A DNA stretch of 22,340 bases from a virus (IMGVR_UViG_3300030085_004057:1-22340); one strand, 5' to 3'. Counted from the stretch's first letter, positions 9,740-17,446 are shown. Notes: generated from the sequence alone by a model not told the origin. Numbers and translations are program-made.

Positions 9740-9882
9740 CTTCCTTGTCCGCGATAACGTTTACGGGCTCCGTTACGGGAGCTTGCACTGTATTTAGTAT
9801 GCTGACCATCTCCCTGGCGCGTTTTTTTGGGCTTTGACTCAATGTTAGCGTTGCCACCAGTAAGTGAAGGGCGTTTTGCCAT
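9736..9882 (-). CDS. small basic protein, 48 aa (SKPKKTRQG...YRGQGR)
   Basis: A strongly basic 48-residue protein: MAKRPSLTGGNANIESKPKK, then TRQGDGQHTKYS and a C-terminal RKRYRGQGR. The KPKKTRQGxGxHxK...KRYRGQG pattern is one I remember as a conserved small protein in T4-like cyanophages, with no assigned function. An AGGA element 6 nt upstream of the ATG gives a usable ribosome site, unlike most neighbours, which fits it being the first gene of the 48-31-160-43-gp25 chain. An extended -10 promoter lies about 25-30 nt upstream. Nucleic-acid or scaffold binding is plausible from the charge, but not shown. A longer ORF in another frame (9687-9893) overlaps it and is rejected. Confidence 0.8.
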   Translation of the reverse strand: MAKRPSLTGGNANIESKPKKTRQGDGQHTKYSASSRNGARKRYRGQGR

Positions 9883-9905
9883 GAATTCCTCAAATGTACC
9901 TTGAT

Positions 9906-9914
9906 ATTATATCA
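9906..9914 (-). promoter_or_regulatory. possible extended -10 promoter (TGATATAAT)
   Basis: In the 38-nt gap between the 1456-residue gene and the 48-residue gene, the minus strand has TG-A-TATAAT, the extended -10 form used by host sigma-70. No good -35 is needed or seen. It would drive the small-gene chain ahead of gp25. Confidence 0.35.
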
Positions 9915-9920
9915 CATCAA

Positions 9921-12900
9921 TTATGCTTCTGCAACACTAATGATTTGGATTTGTGTTCCTCCTGATTCATTTCCATTAGAAGGATTAGAAACAATTACTT
10001 CAGCAGGACTGCTTGAATTCTGGGAAGGACTTGGAAGACCACCAATGTAAGATGCACCTCCGCCACCACCACCGCCGAAGTAACCACCCTCGTTAACATC
10101 ATTATCCCATCCACCACCGCCGCCACCGCCGCCGTAGTAACCGAATCCACCAGCACCACCGTCTCCATCAATACCTCCGCCTCCTCCTCCAGATGAGAAG
10201 AATGCACCATCACCTCCTCTACTAGCAGATAGATCCCCGCCAGCATTTCCACCTGTTCCACCAGAACCACTCTTATAACCGCTTACAGAACCACCAGTGC
10301 CCCCATAAGAAGTATTTAAATTTGAACCAATAGAACCATTAGGTAATCCAGCTTTACCGCCTGCAGGTTCTGATGGTCTGGGTAGACCGCCAGCCCCTGA
10401 TTCGCTTCTAGGATTACCTTGATATCCACCTTCTGCTGCAAGCATAATACAGTTATTACCTATCGCAGATGTTCCATGGAAGACTGCTGCATATCTAGTG
10501 TCATAATGAAGTAAATATGGTTGTCCAGCTTTTGCAGTAAATGTTCCCTGAACATAAGATCCTTGTCCACCATTACCTGGGGGTGTTCCACCACGAAGTC
10601 TTATAGTGACAATATAATCCTTTGCAGATGGAGTTAAGAATGCAGGTTCTGACAATGTAGTTGTACTAGAAAGACTAGTAATATCTACTGATGTTCCACT
10701 AACAGTGCCAATAATTTCTAATGACCCAGGAACGGTCATTGAAATGACTGCTAGACCATTTTGACTAGCTCCACCATGACCACTAACGTGCTCTGGAGGT
10801 AATGAAGCAGGAACGGGCGCTGCACCACCTGCAGTTCCTGTATTACCTACACTAGCACTGGTATATGCTAGAGAGATAGAACCTGATCCTCCTGCTCCAC
10901 CACCGCCAGTACAGTTACCATTACCATCTCCGCCAGCACCAGCGCCGCCCGAAACTCCTGATCCACCTCCACCGCCACGGTTACCTTGGTTTATGCCAGA
11001 ACCGCCGCCAGCGCCGCCTCCAAATCTTCCAGAAGTACCACTAACTTGACCAGTGTTTGGACCTGTTCCAGCACCGCCACCTCCAGTACCTCCACCGCCG
11101 CCACCTTGTCCATTCTGACCAGCACCACCACCGCCACCTACGATAGCTGAAAGACCATTAAAAGTAATTTCAGATCTTTGACCGCCACGACCAGCACCAT
11201 ATCCTGCCTGACCTGTTGGAGATCCCTCTCCAGTAGAACCTACAAATACTGATATAGTTCTTGTCGCTGGTGAATAATCATATCTCTTTACATCAAAACC
11301 ATTACAATAGTCTCCTTGACCACTGGAACCAGTTCCACAGGAATTATCAGTTTTCCATCCATAAGCACTATTGGATCTGTAAGTTCCCCAGGTATAAGCG
11401 TAGGTTCCAACAATTATATAACCATCTTCATTTGGTGCATATGTTCCATCATATACCAGAGTTCCTTGCCACAAAATTTGTAATTGTCTTACACCATTGA
11501 TACCAACGGTTTCTGGTCCCCCAGTTCTAGTATACCAACCATTTTGAGTATTAGTACAAGATGGTTTTTCAACTAAACCACCCTGACCCGTTTTTACTAC
11601 CACATTGGTATATGAAGAACCTGATGTAGTGCTAGGTATAGTGACTGTTCCCGTCGCATATCCTCCACCACCACCGCTAAAACTTCCTGTAGGACATTCA
11701 CCGACACCTTGCCCGCCAGCGCCCCACAACCAATAAGTAAATCCAGTTGCACTGGTGGGAACTGTAACGCTAGTTTCGCCAGTCTGTGTAATATTATATA
11801 CTTGTGATCCAGCAGCTGTAACTAATGTCACAACTTCTTCTGTAATTTTACTGGCACAAAATTCATTAACAAGTTTACAGCGATAAGTATCACTATTATT
11901 AGAACTTGATACTGTTGGTGTGGTATAACTTTCACTTGTAGCACCAGTAATATCGGAGAACGTAGTTTCTCCAGATCCTCGCTTTTGCCATTGATATGAA
12001 ATTGTCTGCCCAGAAACGCCAACGATTGCTGCCTTAACATTAAAAGTTGCTGTTCCTGACTGCAATACAACAGATCTTGGTTGAGTAATTAAATCAATGT
12101 ATGCTGGTTCGATTACAATTCTAGAATTTTGTTGCTCTTCACCAGCATCACCACGATTGGGATGAGTAGATCCTCCAAATGCACCAGTAGTTCCAACTGC
12201 AGTGGAATGAACAAAACCAGATCCTCCTGCTCCGCCTCCACCAGCCTGTGGTCCTTTGCCAGGGTTATTGCTACTGCCATCATATCCATCATGACCGCCA
12301 GCACCTCCACCGCCGCCATAATATCCACCACCGCCGCCACCGCCTCCAGCGGCAGAGTATGATCCAGAATTAGATCCTCCAGATCCACCAGATAGTGCAG
12401 ATCCCGCACTACCATTAGTGCTGCCTCCAGATGATGTAGCACCGCCAGCACCACCTAATGATTGAGTGGCACCATACCCTCCTTTAGCAGAAATTGTTGA
12501 TAATGTACTATTGGATCCATCGGATGCCACTGTACCACCACCAGCACCACCAATAACTTTTGCACCTCCATTATGACTAAAACTACCTTGAACTGTAGTA
12601 TATTTTGTACAAGGATATGAAATTGTTTGAATATCCTGGTATTCAATAGTCCAGGAACAACTAGCAACATAACTTGAATATCCATTATCATTCCTGCGGA
12701 ATGCAAGAACCATCCATTGCGAAGTTTTAGTTAGTTGAAACGTATCAAGATAAAATCCAGGACAAGCACCACCAGCAGCAGTACAACTACTAGTACTTAC
12801 TTGCAAGGTATATTGACCACTAGGCATGGTACTATCGAATCCAATAATATAATATCTTGCAGGTGGTTGAATATTGTATATCACACTGGTATTACCATAC

Positions 12901-14291
12901 CAGTTAAGATAATTATTACTTCTGGTTGCATTATCATATGAATGAGAAAATCCACCACTTTTACGGACACTATTATCAACTGTTTGATAACAAGTAGTCT
13001 GATATGGCGATTGATAATAATAAGAATATGATACTGTTTGTTGAGCACCACCACAAGTAGATGAAGTGTTTAAACTAGCGCCTCCAGCACCGCCTGCAAT
13101 AGCGAGAGCATTAGCATGAGATACCGAAGTATCAAAGATACCTGCATACCCTCCTCCTGCCTCTGCATAGCGCCCAGAGTCTGATGTTCCTGCAGAACCA
13201 CCACCTGCATTCATCTTAATTTTATAAATGTCGGCACCAGAAATAGGAATATCTACATCAGTATATCCACCCTTTGATCCACATGTTCCTTGACCCCAAA
13301 GGTGAGCACTAATCTTATTACGATCATTTTCTAATGATGTAATACTATAATCAACGGCATTAGATGGATCAAATACTAAAGCACCATGTTCTTCAAAACT
13401 CCAATACTCAATATTATTAATTGCTGGTTGAATTCTAAAGTCAGCACCACTAACTGCCATGATAACTGAATTACTAATTACATCAACTGCATCAGAATTA
13501 CTAAAAATAACTCTGTATTCATCACCATTGTTAGCAGTATCTTGAGCTGATGTTGTATATTCTACCGTAGTTCCACTAGCCTGTCCTGTTCCACTAGCAC
13601 CAGCAATATCAGCGAACGTAGTTGTTCCCGATAACCTGACTTGCCATTTAAAATCAAATGTGTCACTGGTAATTGTGGCAACTGCATCAAAAGTTTTTGT
13701 AGTTCCCTGTGGAATAACAATTCCTAACGTAGGTTGAGTTGTAATCTCTATCTCTCTAGTAATGCTTAATGTTGCATTGTTTGAAGTGATTGGAGATGTG
13801 ACTGCATCTACATGAGAAACTTGACAGCGATATTCTGTATTATTATCTGCTGTCACAGTTACCCCAGAAGGTACTGTAAAAGTAGTGCCAGTCTCACCAG
13901 CAATATCAGTGAATGATCCACCAGGCAATTTTTTCTGCCACTGAAACGTCAGTAGGGATTCATTAAGTTTATTTGTGGCAACGGTGGCAGTCAACACGAA
14001 CGACTTTTGAGCACTCTCAACTACATCAAGATCTGACGGAGATATAAGAACAGTATTAATTGCTTGTATAAGATCTTCAATACCTCCAGTTCCACCTCCT
14101 GTTCCTGAAGGTGGATTATCGGGATTGCTAACATCTGCACCAGAACCACCAGTGGCAGATTCTGCCATGGCAATATCTTGATTACTTACATCAAAATACT
14201 CGACAGGATGAATTGATCCCAAGGGAACACGACGATCCTTTGGAATTAATCTTTTCTGTTCACTGTATGGTTCGTGGTGGTGTTTTCTCAT
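9921..14291 (-). CDS. 1456-residue Ig-like / glycine-rich protein, probable tail adhesin
   Basis: Visible order: His-rich N-terminus (HHH at residues 4-6); two Ig-like domains, about 80-178 (FQWQKK ... YRCQV) and 180-282 (FKWQVR ... YRVIF); glycine-rich block I about 330-730; a third Ig-like domain about 733-825 (YQWQKR ... YRCKL); glycine-rich block II about 850-1185; glycine-rich block III about 1230-1456. Blocks I and II are each interrupted by a Cys- and Tyr-rich insert (about 405-575 and 905-1010). Runs such as GGGGGGGGYYGGGGGAGG suggest polyglycine-II sheets like those in gp38-type adhesins of T4-like phages. The ATG overlaps the PAAR gene stop (ATGA). Inferred role: receptor binding or virion surface decoration. 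Composition is odd because many GGN codons make the plus strand CCN-rich. Confidence 0.85.
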   Translation of the reverse strand: MRKHHHEPYSEQKRLIPKDRRVPLGSIHPVEYFDVSNQDIAMAESATGGSGADVSNPDNPPSGTGGGTGGIEDLIQAINTVLISPSDLDVVESAQKSFVLTATVATNKLNESLLTFQWQKKLPGGSFTDIAGETGTTFTVPSGVTVTADNNTEYRCQVSHVDAVTSPITSNNATLSITREIEITTQPTLGIVIPQGTTKTFDAVATITSDTFDFKWQVRLSGTTTFADIAGASGTGQASGTTVEYTTSAQDTANNGDEYRVIFSNSDAVDVISNSVIMAVSGADFRIQPAINNIEYWSFEEHGALVFDPSNAVDYSITSLENDRNKISAHLWGQGTCGSKGGYTDVDIPISGADIYKIKMNAGGGSAGTSDSGRYAEAGGGYAGIFDTSVSHANALAIAGGAGGASLNTSSTCGGAQQTVSYSYYYQSPYQTTCYQTVDNSVRKSGGFSHSYDNATRSNNYLNWYGNTSVIYNIQPPARYYIIGFDSTMPSGQYTLQVSTSSCTAAGGACPGFYLDTFQLTKTSQWMVLAFRRNDNGYSSYVASCSWTIEYQDIQTISYPCTKYTTVQGSFSHNGGAKVIGGAGGGTVASDGSNSTLSTISAKGGYGATQSLGGAGGATSSGGSTNGSAGSALSGGSGGSNSGSYSAAGGGGGGGGYYGGGGGAGGHDGYDGSSNNPGKGPQAGGGGAGGSGFVHSTAVGTTGAFGGSTHPNRGDAGEEQQNSRIVIEPAYIDLITQPRSVVLQSGTATFNVKAAIVGVSGQTISYQWQKRGSGETTFSDITGATSESYTTPTVSSSNNSDTYRCKLVNEFCASKITEEVVTLVTAAGSQVYNITQTGETSVTVPTSATGFTYWLWGAGGQGVGECPTGSFSGGGGGYATGTVTIPSTTSGSSYTNVVVKTGQGGLVEKPSCTNTQNGWYTRTGGPETVGINGVRQLQILWQGTLVYDGTYAPNEDGYIIVGTYAYTWGTYRSNSAYGWKTDNSCGTGSSGQGDYCNGFDVKRYDYSPATRTISVFVGSTGEGSPTGQAGYGAGRGGQRSEITFNGLSAIVGGGGGAGQNGQGGGGGGTGGGGAGTGPNTGQVSGTSGRFGGGAGGGSGINQGNRGGGGGSGVSGGAGAGGDGNGNCTGGGGAGGSGSISLAYTSASVGNTGTAGGAAPVPASLPPEHVSGHGGASQNGLAVISMTVPGSLEIIGTVSGTSVDITSLSSTTTLSEPAFLTPSAKDYIVTIRLRGGTPPGNGGQGSYVQGTFTAKAGQPYLLHYDTRYAAVFHGTSAIGNNCIMLAAEGGYQGNPRSESGAGGLPRPSEPAGGKAGLPNGSIGSNLNTSYGGTGGSVSGYKSGSGGTGGNAGGDLSASRGGDGAFFSSGGGGGGIDGDGGAGGFGYYGGGGGGGGWDNDVNEGGYFGGGGGGGASYIGGLPSPSQNSSSPAEVIVSNPSNGNESGGTQIQIISVAEA

Positions 14292-14593
14292 GCCATAAAC
14301 ACATTAGGAGATCCTACAATGATTGGAAATTTACCTGTGATACCTAATGCTAGATCACCCAGACGTTCAGAAGCAATTACATTTGTAAAGCACTTAGGAG
14401 ATCCAGTGATGACAGGTGCAACATGTGTCTTACAGCACTTAGGGCAAGGAACGATCTCTAAGTATGGTGCTGTCGTATCACCAATCTTACTTGCTGCCTT
14501 TGCGTTAATAAAGACATTGGGAGATCCCGTTGCTTGCACAGGAGTGTTACAACGATTTAGATATGCATGACCGATTGTACTTGCTGCTCTCAT
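14288..14593 (-). CDS. PAAR-motif spike tip protein (T4 gp5.4-like)
   Basis: The 101-residue protein has two or more PAAR-type repeats: GSPNVFINAKAASKIGDTT in the middle, GSPKCFTNVIASERLGD later, and GSPNVFMA at the end. Possible metal ligands are in HAYLNRC near the start and in CPKCCKTH in the middle. PAAR proteins fold into a metal-stabilised cone that caps the central spike (gp5 in T4, VgrG in type VI systems) and sharpens it for membrane piercing. Length matches T4 gp5.4 (97 aa). Its start shares one base with the stop of the 335-residue gene (TAATG) and its stop overlaps the adhesin ATG, so all three are co-translated. Confidence 0.9.
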   Translation of the reverse strand: MRAASTIGHAYLNRCNTPVQATGSPNVFINAKAASKIGDTTAPYLEIVPCPKCCKTHVAPVITGSPKCFTNVIASERLGDLALGITGKFPIIVGSPNVFMA

Positions 14594-15600
14594 TATTGTA
14601 CCTTTGAGGGAGTAGTGACTTTCATGTTCTTAGCAGTTTCTGGGAATGTTTGATTATAACGTTCTCGCTGTTCTTCTGGTGTTCTCTGCCTGTCATTAAT
14701 CAAATCATTCAGAATTTTATTATAATCGTTATTACTGTTATTTACCACATGAGTAACTGTATGAATATCAGTTCCAGTGGCGGTAGAACTACTATATCCC
14801 ATGTCCGACAAAAGTGAATTTGCCTGCGATTGACTAATACCTGCATATACACCATAATTCACAGCAAGTACCCAATCTACTTTAATTTTAAATGTAAGCG
14901 TTGTAAACTCTCGTTGGTCAGGAATAAATTTATATAAATTATCAAACTTCTCAGGTAACTCATATAGACTCTTAGCCTCATAAGTGCCGCCTTCATAATC
15001 ATTCGTATAACCGAACTCATTGCGACAGAATACAGCAGCATTATATGAACCCTTAACAGAAAGAGTGTTCCAATGATTTACCGTGAACGTATGACTTGAC
15101 TGACGTTCCTGTCCTCCACCATCTGCACTAGTATTGAATACAAATTGGAATGTACCACTCGGTGCAGCATTTTCAATAAACTCTACACCACCACCTCTAC
15201 CATCTGCTTTCGCTAATACATCACGGGTAAACCAATCACCAAGTTCACTCTGTGCAATTGCATTATTTTGAGGTCCTTGATCATCTACCCAATATACTCT
15301 TGTCGGCACCCGTGCAACATGAACACCAAAATAAGAATTACCACCATTCGGAGCACTAGTGCTTGTACCAGTTCTAACGTTTGAGGTTCTATAATTACTA
15401 CTTCTACTATAACCTCCTGCACCGTCCTCTTGAGTCGTAGGAGTACGAGTGCCGTTTGAATTTGCCTTTAATTCAAAGTTAAAACTATTGTATAGATTAA
15501 CATCAGGAATAATAGGAGTCTCTACTGCAGATCTGCCGTTATAGGTTTCCTCTGATCCTGGACCCTCGTTATATTTACTGTAAATGTATGTGTTGCTCAT
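14593..15600 (-). CDS. hypothetical protein, 335 aa, probable virion/baseplate protein
   Basis: Not recognised as a named family. The N-terminus (MSNTYIYSKYNEGPGSEETY) is Tyr-, Ser- and Gly-rich. Residues 50-95 are low-complexity Ser/Thr/Gly/Arg, and beta-type segments (VARVPTRVYWVDD, GTFQFVFNTS, TFKIKVDWVLAVNYG) dominate residues 90-260. The C-terminal 50 residues form a charged helix (NKILNDLINDRQRTPEEQRERYNQ, listed in part). There is no signal or membrane segment. It is coupled to the PAAR gene by TAATG and to the upstream 61-residue ORF by ATGA. Context immediately before the spike tip suggests it belongs to the baseplate or spike. A late promoter motif lies 131 nt upstream of its ATG. 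Confidence 0.8.
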   Translation of the reverse strand: MSNTYIYSKYNEGPGSEETYNGRSAVETPIIPDVNLYNSFNFELKANSNGTRTPTTQEDGAGGYSRSSNYRTSNVRTGTSTSAPNGGNSYFGVHVARVPTRVYWVDDQGPQNNAIAQSELGDWFTRDVLAKADGRGGGVEFIENAAPSGTFQFVFNTSADGGGQERQSSHTFTVNHWNTLSVKGSYNAAVFCRNEFGYTNDYEGGTYEAKSLYELPEKFDNLYKFIPDQREFTTLTFKIKVDWVLAVNYGVYAGISQSQANSLLSDMGYSSSTATGTDIHTVTHVVNNSNNDYNKILNDLINDRQRTPEEQRERYNQTFPETAKNMKVTTPSKVQ

Positions 15601-15782
15601 TTGTTCTCTAGTTCAGATACCTTGGTGTGCAAATAGTCTAGAGTGTCAGTCAGTTTCTCATATTCTTCTGTTCCAGGTCTCTTATATGTCAACTCTGGAT
15701 TAATGAGTTTTGCTACTACAATCTCCAGATTATTTATGCGCTCTAGTACCTCCTCAAAGTCAAAATATTCCTCATTCGCCAT
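15597..15782 (-). CDS. small coiled-coil protein, 61 aa
   Basis: I chose the ATG at 15782 (MANEEYFDFEEVLERINNLE) because it has a strong GAGGGG ribosome site a few bases upstream and a short overlap with the upstream gene. The frame could open at 15893, but that extension is Arg-rich shadow of the 66-residue gene. The protein is acidic with heptad-like spacing (VLERINNLEIVVAKLIN and YLHTKVSELENK), suggesting two helices or a coiled coil. Its stop overlaps the 335-residue gene start by ATGA. Function unknown. Confidence 0.7.
   Translation of the reverse strand: MANEEYFDFEEVLERINNLEIVVAKLINPELTYKRPGTEEYEKLTDTLDYLHTKVSELENK
15731..15738 (-). promoter_or_regulatory. candidate late promoter (CATAAATA)
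   Basis: The minus strand has CATAAATAAT inside the 61-residue gene, matching the late ATAAATA core and nearly the same as the gp25 promoter. It would start a transcript for the 335-residue, PAAR and adhesin genes. Because it lies in coding sequence it could be chance. Confidence 0.4.
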
Positions 15783-15972
15783 ACACTTCCCCTCTATGTA
15801 ATACCTCTGAGACAAACGCGGTAGCCTCCTTCTTAGTCTGCCAGGCTTTCGCTCTGGAAAGCTCCGCCGTCCAGGTGCTAATAGACTCTCCACCTTCCAT
15901 CCAGTAAATATAAGGCTCGCTCACATACCTTGAAGAATTTACCTCACGCACATACCATTTCTTATTTGCCAT
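15772..15972 (-). CDS. hypothetical protein, 66 aa
   Basis: The ATG at 15972 (MANKKWYVREVNSSRYVSEP) follows a GAGGAG ribosome site at good spacing, so I prefer it to the upstream start at 15996. The sequence is Trp/Tyr-rich at the N-terminus (WYVREV, YIYWMEGG) and has an alanine/lysine helix (RAKAWQTKKEATAFVSEVL) in the second half. The arrangement of short beta strands then a helix looks like a compact alpha/beta domain. It overlaps the genes on both sides by 11 nt. No function can be given. Confidence 0.7.
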   Translation of the reverse strand: MANKKWYVREVNSSRYVSEPYIYWMEGGESISTWTAELSRAKAWQTKKEATAFVSEVLHRGEVYGE

Positions 15973-16156
15973 TCGTATGCTCCTCAAGTGTGTCAAGAAT
16001 ACTATCCATAGACTCTATATTTTCAATATCACTAATTAACTTAGCAATCTGTGTGCAAACTAACGGACGCTCTTGCCTAGCAGCAAATGCCAGTGCGTTG
16101 CGTAGGTTTGCTTCTGCTTCTTTCAGTGATTCTTCTACCTGATTACCTAATGCCAT
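15962..16156 (-). CDS. hypothetical helical protein, 64 aa
   Basis: Mostly helical: MALGNQVEESLKEAEANLRN followed by LAFAARQ and a second acidic helix (IAKLISDIENIESMDSILDTLEEH). One Cys at residue 34. The start shares a base with the glutaredoxin stop (TGATG), so it is probably translated by coupling. No family recognised. Confidence 0.65.
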   Translation of the reverse strand: MALGNQVEESLKEAEANLRNALAFAARQERPLVCTQIAKLISDIENIESMDSILDTLEEHTNGK

Positions 16157-16392
16157 CAGATTCTTCCCTCGTTTCGTAGTTTTGTAATAGTCTCGCTACA
16201 TCCTCCGATAAGCTTACCATCTTTCAGGACTCTGGGAAATGTACTCCCATACCCGAACTTTTCTGTAAATTGCTCTCGGCTAAAATCGCGATTCAGCGTA
16301 ACTTCCATATATTCTTCGCCAAGTCCTGTGAGAACTTTCTTAACATTCTCACAGTAAGGACAGTTTCTCTTTGAGTAAATTGTGTAAGTCAT
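16156..16392 (-). CDS. glutaredoxin
   Basis: A 78-residue, single-domain glutaredoxin. The active site CPYC is at residues 11-14 (SKRNCPYCENVKKVL), the cis-proline loop is TFPRV near residue 52, and GGCSET near residue 63 is the expected GG-(C/Y)-x-(D/E) glutathione-binding turn. It would reduce disulfides with glutathione in the cytoplasm. In T4-like phages, glutaredoxins or NrdC donate electrons to ribonucleotide reductase, supporting dNTP synthesis. Here it sits at the head of structural genes rather than next to nrdA/B, which are not in the window. The next gene overlaps its stop. Confidence 0.93.
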   Translation of the reverse strand: MTYTIYSKRNCPYCENVKKVLTGLGEEYMEVTLNRDFSREQFTEKFGYGSTFPRVLKDGKLIGGCSETITKLRNEGRI

Positions 16393-16410
16393 TTTCAGTA
16401 TACTAAAGGT

Positions 16411-16578
16411 TTATTCTACACCAAGGTCGTACTCTTCGTCAAGTTTTCTCTGAACATCAAATAGAACTTCCTCATACTCGCCCGCCTCATATTCATCAGC
16501 ATTCTCAATGGCGATCTCTAAGGCATTCAACATGACATCCATCTCATGCTCTGATAAGTCTAGATGAATATTTTCCAT
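16411..16578 (-). CDS. small acidic protein, 55 aa
   Basis: ATG at 16578 begins MENIHLDLSEHEMDVMLNAL, followed by an acidic stretch (IENADEYEAGEYEEVLFDVQ) and KLDEEYDLGVE at the end. Net charge is strongly negative and it is predicted helical throughout. The stop is 18 nt before the glutaredoxin start. There is no clear ribosome site, and the upstream 180 nt is gene-free. Highly acidic small phage proteins sometimes mimic DNA or bind host enzymes, but nothing here proves that. Confidence 0.65.
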   Translation of the reverse strand: MENIHLDLSEHEMDVMLNALEIAIENADEYEAGEYEEVLFDVQRKLDEEYDLGVE

Positions 16579-16717
16579 AATTGTTTTGGAACTACCGTAT
16601 ATAGCAATCGGGGTTTTTTGGAGAATTTTTTTGGGGGAAAATTTTTTATATGAAAGAGATTCTCTCGGGCGTTTGGGAACCTTTGTAGGTTAGGGTAGTT
16701 TGGGTTTTTTGGATTAA

Positions 16718-16750
16718 GGGCGCAACGCCCCCAACCCGCCTAAGGGCGGG
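16718..16750 (-). terminator. two adjacent GC hairpins in the 16579-16759 gap, possible terminator
   Basis: CCCGCC-TAAG-GGCGGG (16735-16750) and GGGCG-CAA-CGCCC (16718-16730) lie within 10 and 30 nt after the stop of the 60-residue HicA-like gene. There is no clean U-run, so rho-independent action is uncertain. The rest of the 181-nt gap has homopolymer runs (T7, G5, T6 around 16625-16650) and no ORF. Confidence 0.45.
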
Positions 16751-16759
16751 GGGACTGTG

Positions 16760-16942
16760 CTATGCTGCCACTGCTCGCCTGATGTCGCGGCGGATGTTCT
16801 GCAGTGCCCTGTGGTCTGATGCCGTCTTGCTAGTGGTGACGATTGCCCCGCTAGCGTGTTGCCAGATTAGGTGCTTTCCAGACTGCCGCCGAAGGGTGAA
16901 CTGTGATGCCCTCATCAGAGGGGTGACCTGATCGCGTGCCAT
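16760..16942 (-). CDS. HicA-like (YcfA) toxin-fold protein, 60 aa, no HicB partner
   Basis: The central segment, FTLRRQSGKHLIWQHASGA and then IVTTSKTASDHRALQNIRR, follows the HicA dsRBD-like pattern: strand, G-(K/S)-H, hydrophobic-W/Y, H-x-x-G, V, a TP/TSK turn, then a C-terminal helix. The His in GKH (residue 24) is at the position of the catalytic His of HicA mRNA interferases. Length is typical of HicA (55-65). No HicB-like ORF is adjacent. Possible roles are an early host-mRNA-degrading nuclease or a non-toxic RNA-binding relic. The ATG is 3 nt after the previous stop, so it is co-transcribed with the 74-residue ORF. Confidence 0.65.
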   Translation of the reverse strand: MARDQVTPLMRASQFTLRRQSGKHLIWQHASGAIVTTSKTASDHRALQNIRRDIRRAVAA

Positions 16943-16945
16943 AAA

Positions 16946-17170
16946 TCACTCGAAGGTAGGAATCTTGTCCAGTGCCTCCTGAGCATAGCAGCGGGAGTGG
17001 ATGGCGGCAATGGTCACAGCATCCGATCCGATCGCAGCGCCATGGTCACGGCGGAAGGTCATCTCATCGTCGTCGTTTGCCATGCGACCAGACCAGACGA
17101 TGGACTGATCATAGAGGGAGCAGGCGGGGGAGTAAATCATTGGGTTGTGTCGTTGGTGATATTGTACCAT
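16946..17170 (-). CDS. hypothetical protein, 74 aa
   Basis: Begins MVQYHQRHNPMIYSPACSLY; a second ATG at residue 11 would give 64 residues, and neither start has a good ribosome site. The middle has MANDDDEMTFRRDHGAAIGS, and the C-terminus is AIHSRCYAQEALDKIPTFE. It sits between a hairpin that follows the YETWN gene and the HicA-like gene, with only 3 nt before the latter. Unusual for an antitoxin, but it is the only same-operon partner upstream of the HicA-like ORF. Not recognised. Confidence 0.5.
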   Translation of the reverse strand: MVQYHQRHNPMIYSPACSLYDQSIVWSGRMANDDDEMTFRRDHGAAIGSDAVTIAAIHSRCYAQEALDKIPTFE

Positions 17171-17172
17171 GG

Positions 17173-17188
17173 GAGGGGGCGACCCCTC
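17173..17188 (-). terminator. GC hairpin overlapping the YETWN gene stop
   Basis: GAGGGG-GCGA-CCCCTC forms a 6-bp stem with a 4-base loop across the stop of the 82-residue gene. It lies between that stop and the next ATG. No T-run follows, so it may be a weak terminator or an RNA-stabilising element. Confidence 0.35.
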
Positions 17189-17435
17189 ACAGTTCCCACA
17201 GCATCTCGTTCATCTCGTCTGCATCAATGGCGGGGTCATCCCAACGCACACCGTCACCAGTGGCACCGAGGAAAGAACCGATTTGTCCATCCATCATACA
17301 GCGAACGAACTTGTCCCATGGTGTCTCCAGACCCTCGCGATAGGTGACACATGCCTTAGCAGTGTTGTAGAGGAATTCATCGTTGCCGATCCAGAGGGAA
17401 GCGTTCCAGGTTTCGTAGTTTGCCCAACCGTTCAT
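17187..17435 (-). CDS. conserved YETWN-motif protein, 82 aa
   Basis: The start MNGWANYETWNASLWIGNDE is a strong signature: NYETWN-x(2)-LWI-x-ND at the N-terminus is shared by a widespread family of short phage and cyanobacterial proteins with no known function. The middle has AKACVTYREGLETPWDKFV, and the C-terminus DADEMNEMLWEL is an acidic helix. It has its own TATAAT box 28 nt upstream with the shared AGTTCACACAA leader, so it is expressed as a separate unit. The promoter overlaps the end of the 37-residue gene leader region. A role in early host takeover is inferred from position only. Confidence 0.85.
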   Translation of the reverse strand: MNGWANYETWNASLWIGNDEFLYNTAKACVTYREGLETPWDKFVRCMMDGQIGSFLGATGDGVRWDDPAIDADEMNEMLWEL

Positions 17436-17446
17436 GGTGTTGTGTG

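Noticed and set aside
9687-9893. 68-residue ORF overlapping the small basic 48-residue gene
   Set aside because: The other frame has a ribosome site, ATGA coupling and a recognisable basic-protein pattern; this one has none.
10040-12360. Short CCACCGCC-type repeats that might suggest a CRISPR or DNA repeat array
   Set aside because: They follow glycine codons in frame, with no fixed spacer length or unique spacers.
9995-12941. Several ORFs on both strands inside the 1456-residue gene (Val-, His- or Ser/Thr-rich)
   Set aside because: They are shadows of GGN glycine codons read in other frames; their low-complexity composition follows directly from the repeats.
15783-15893. N-terminal extension of the 61-residue coiled-coil gene
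   Set aside because: The extension is Arg-rich and overlaps the 66-residue gene; the ATG at 15782 has a GAGGGG site.
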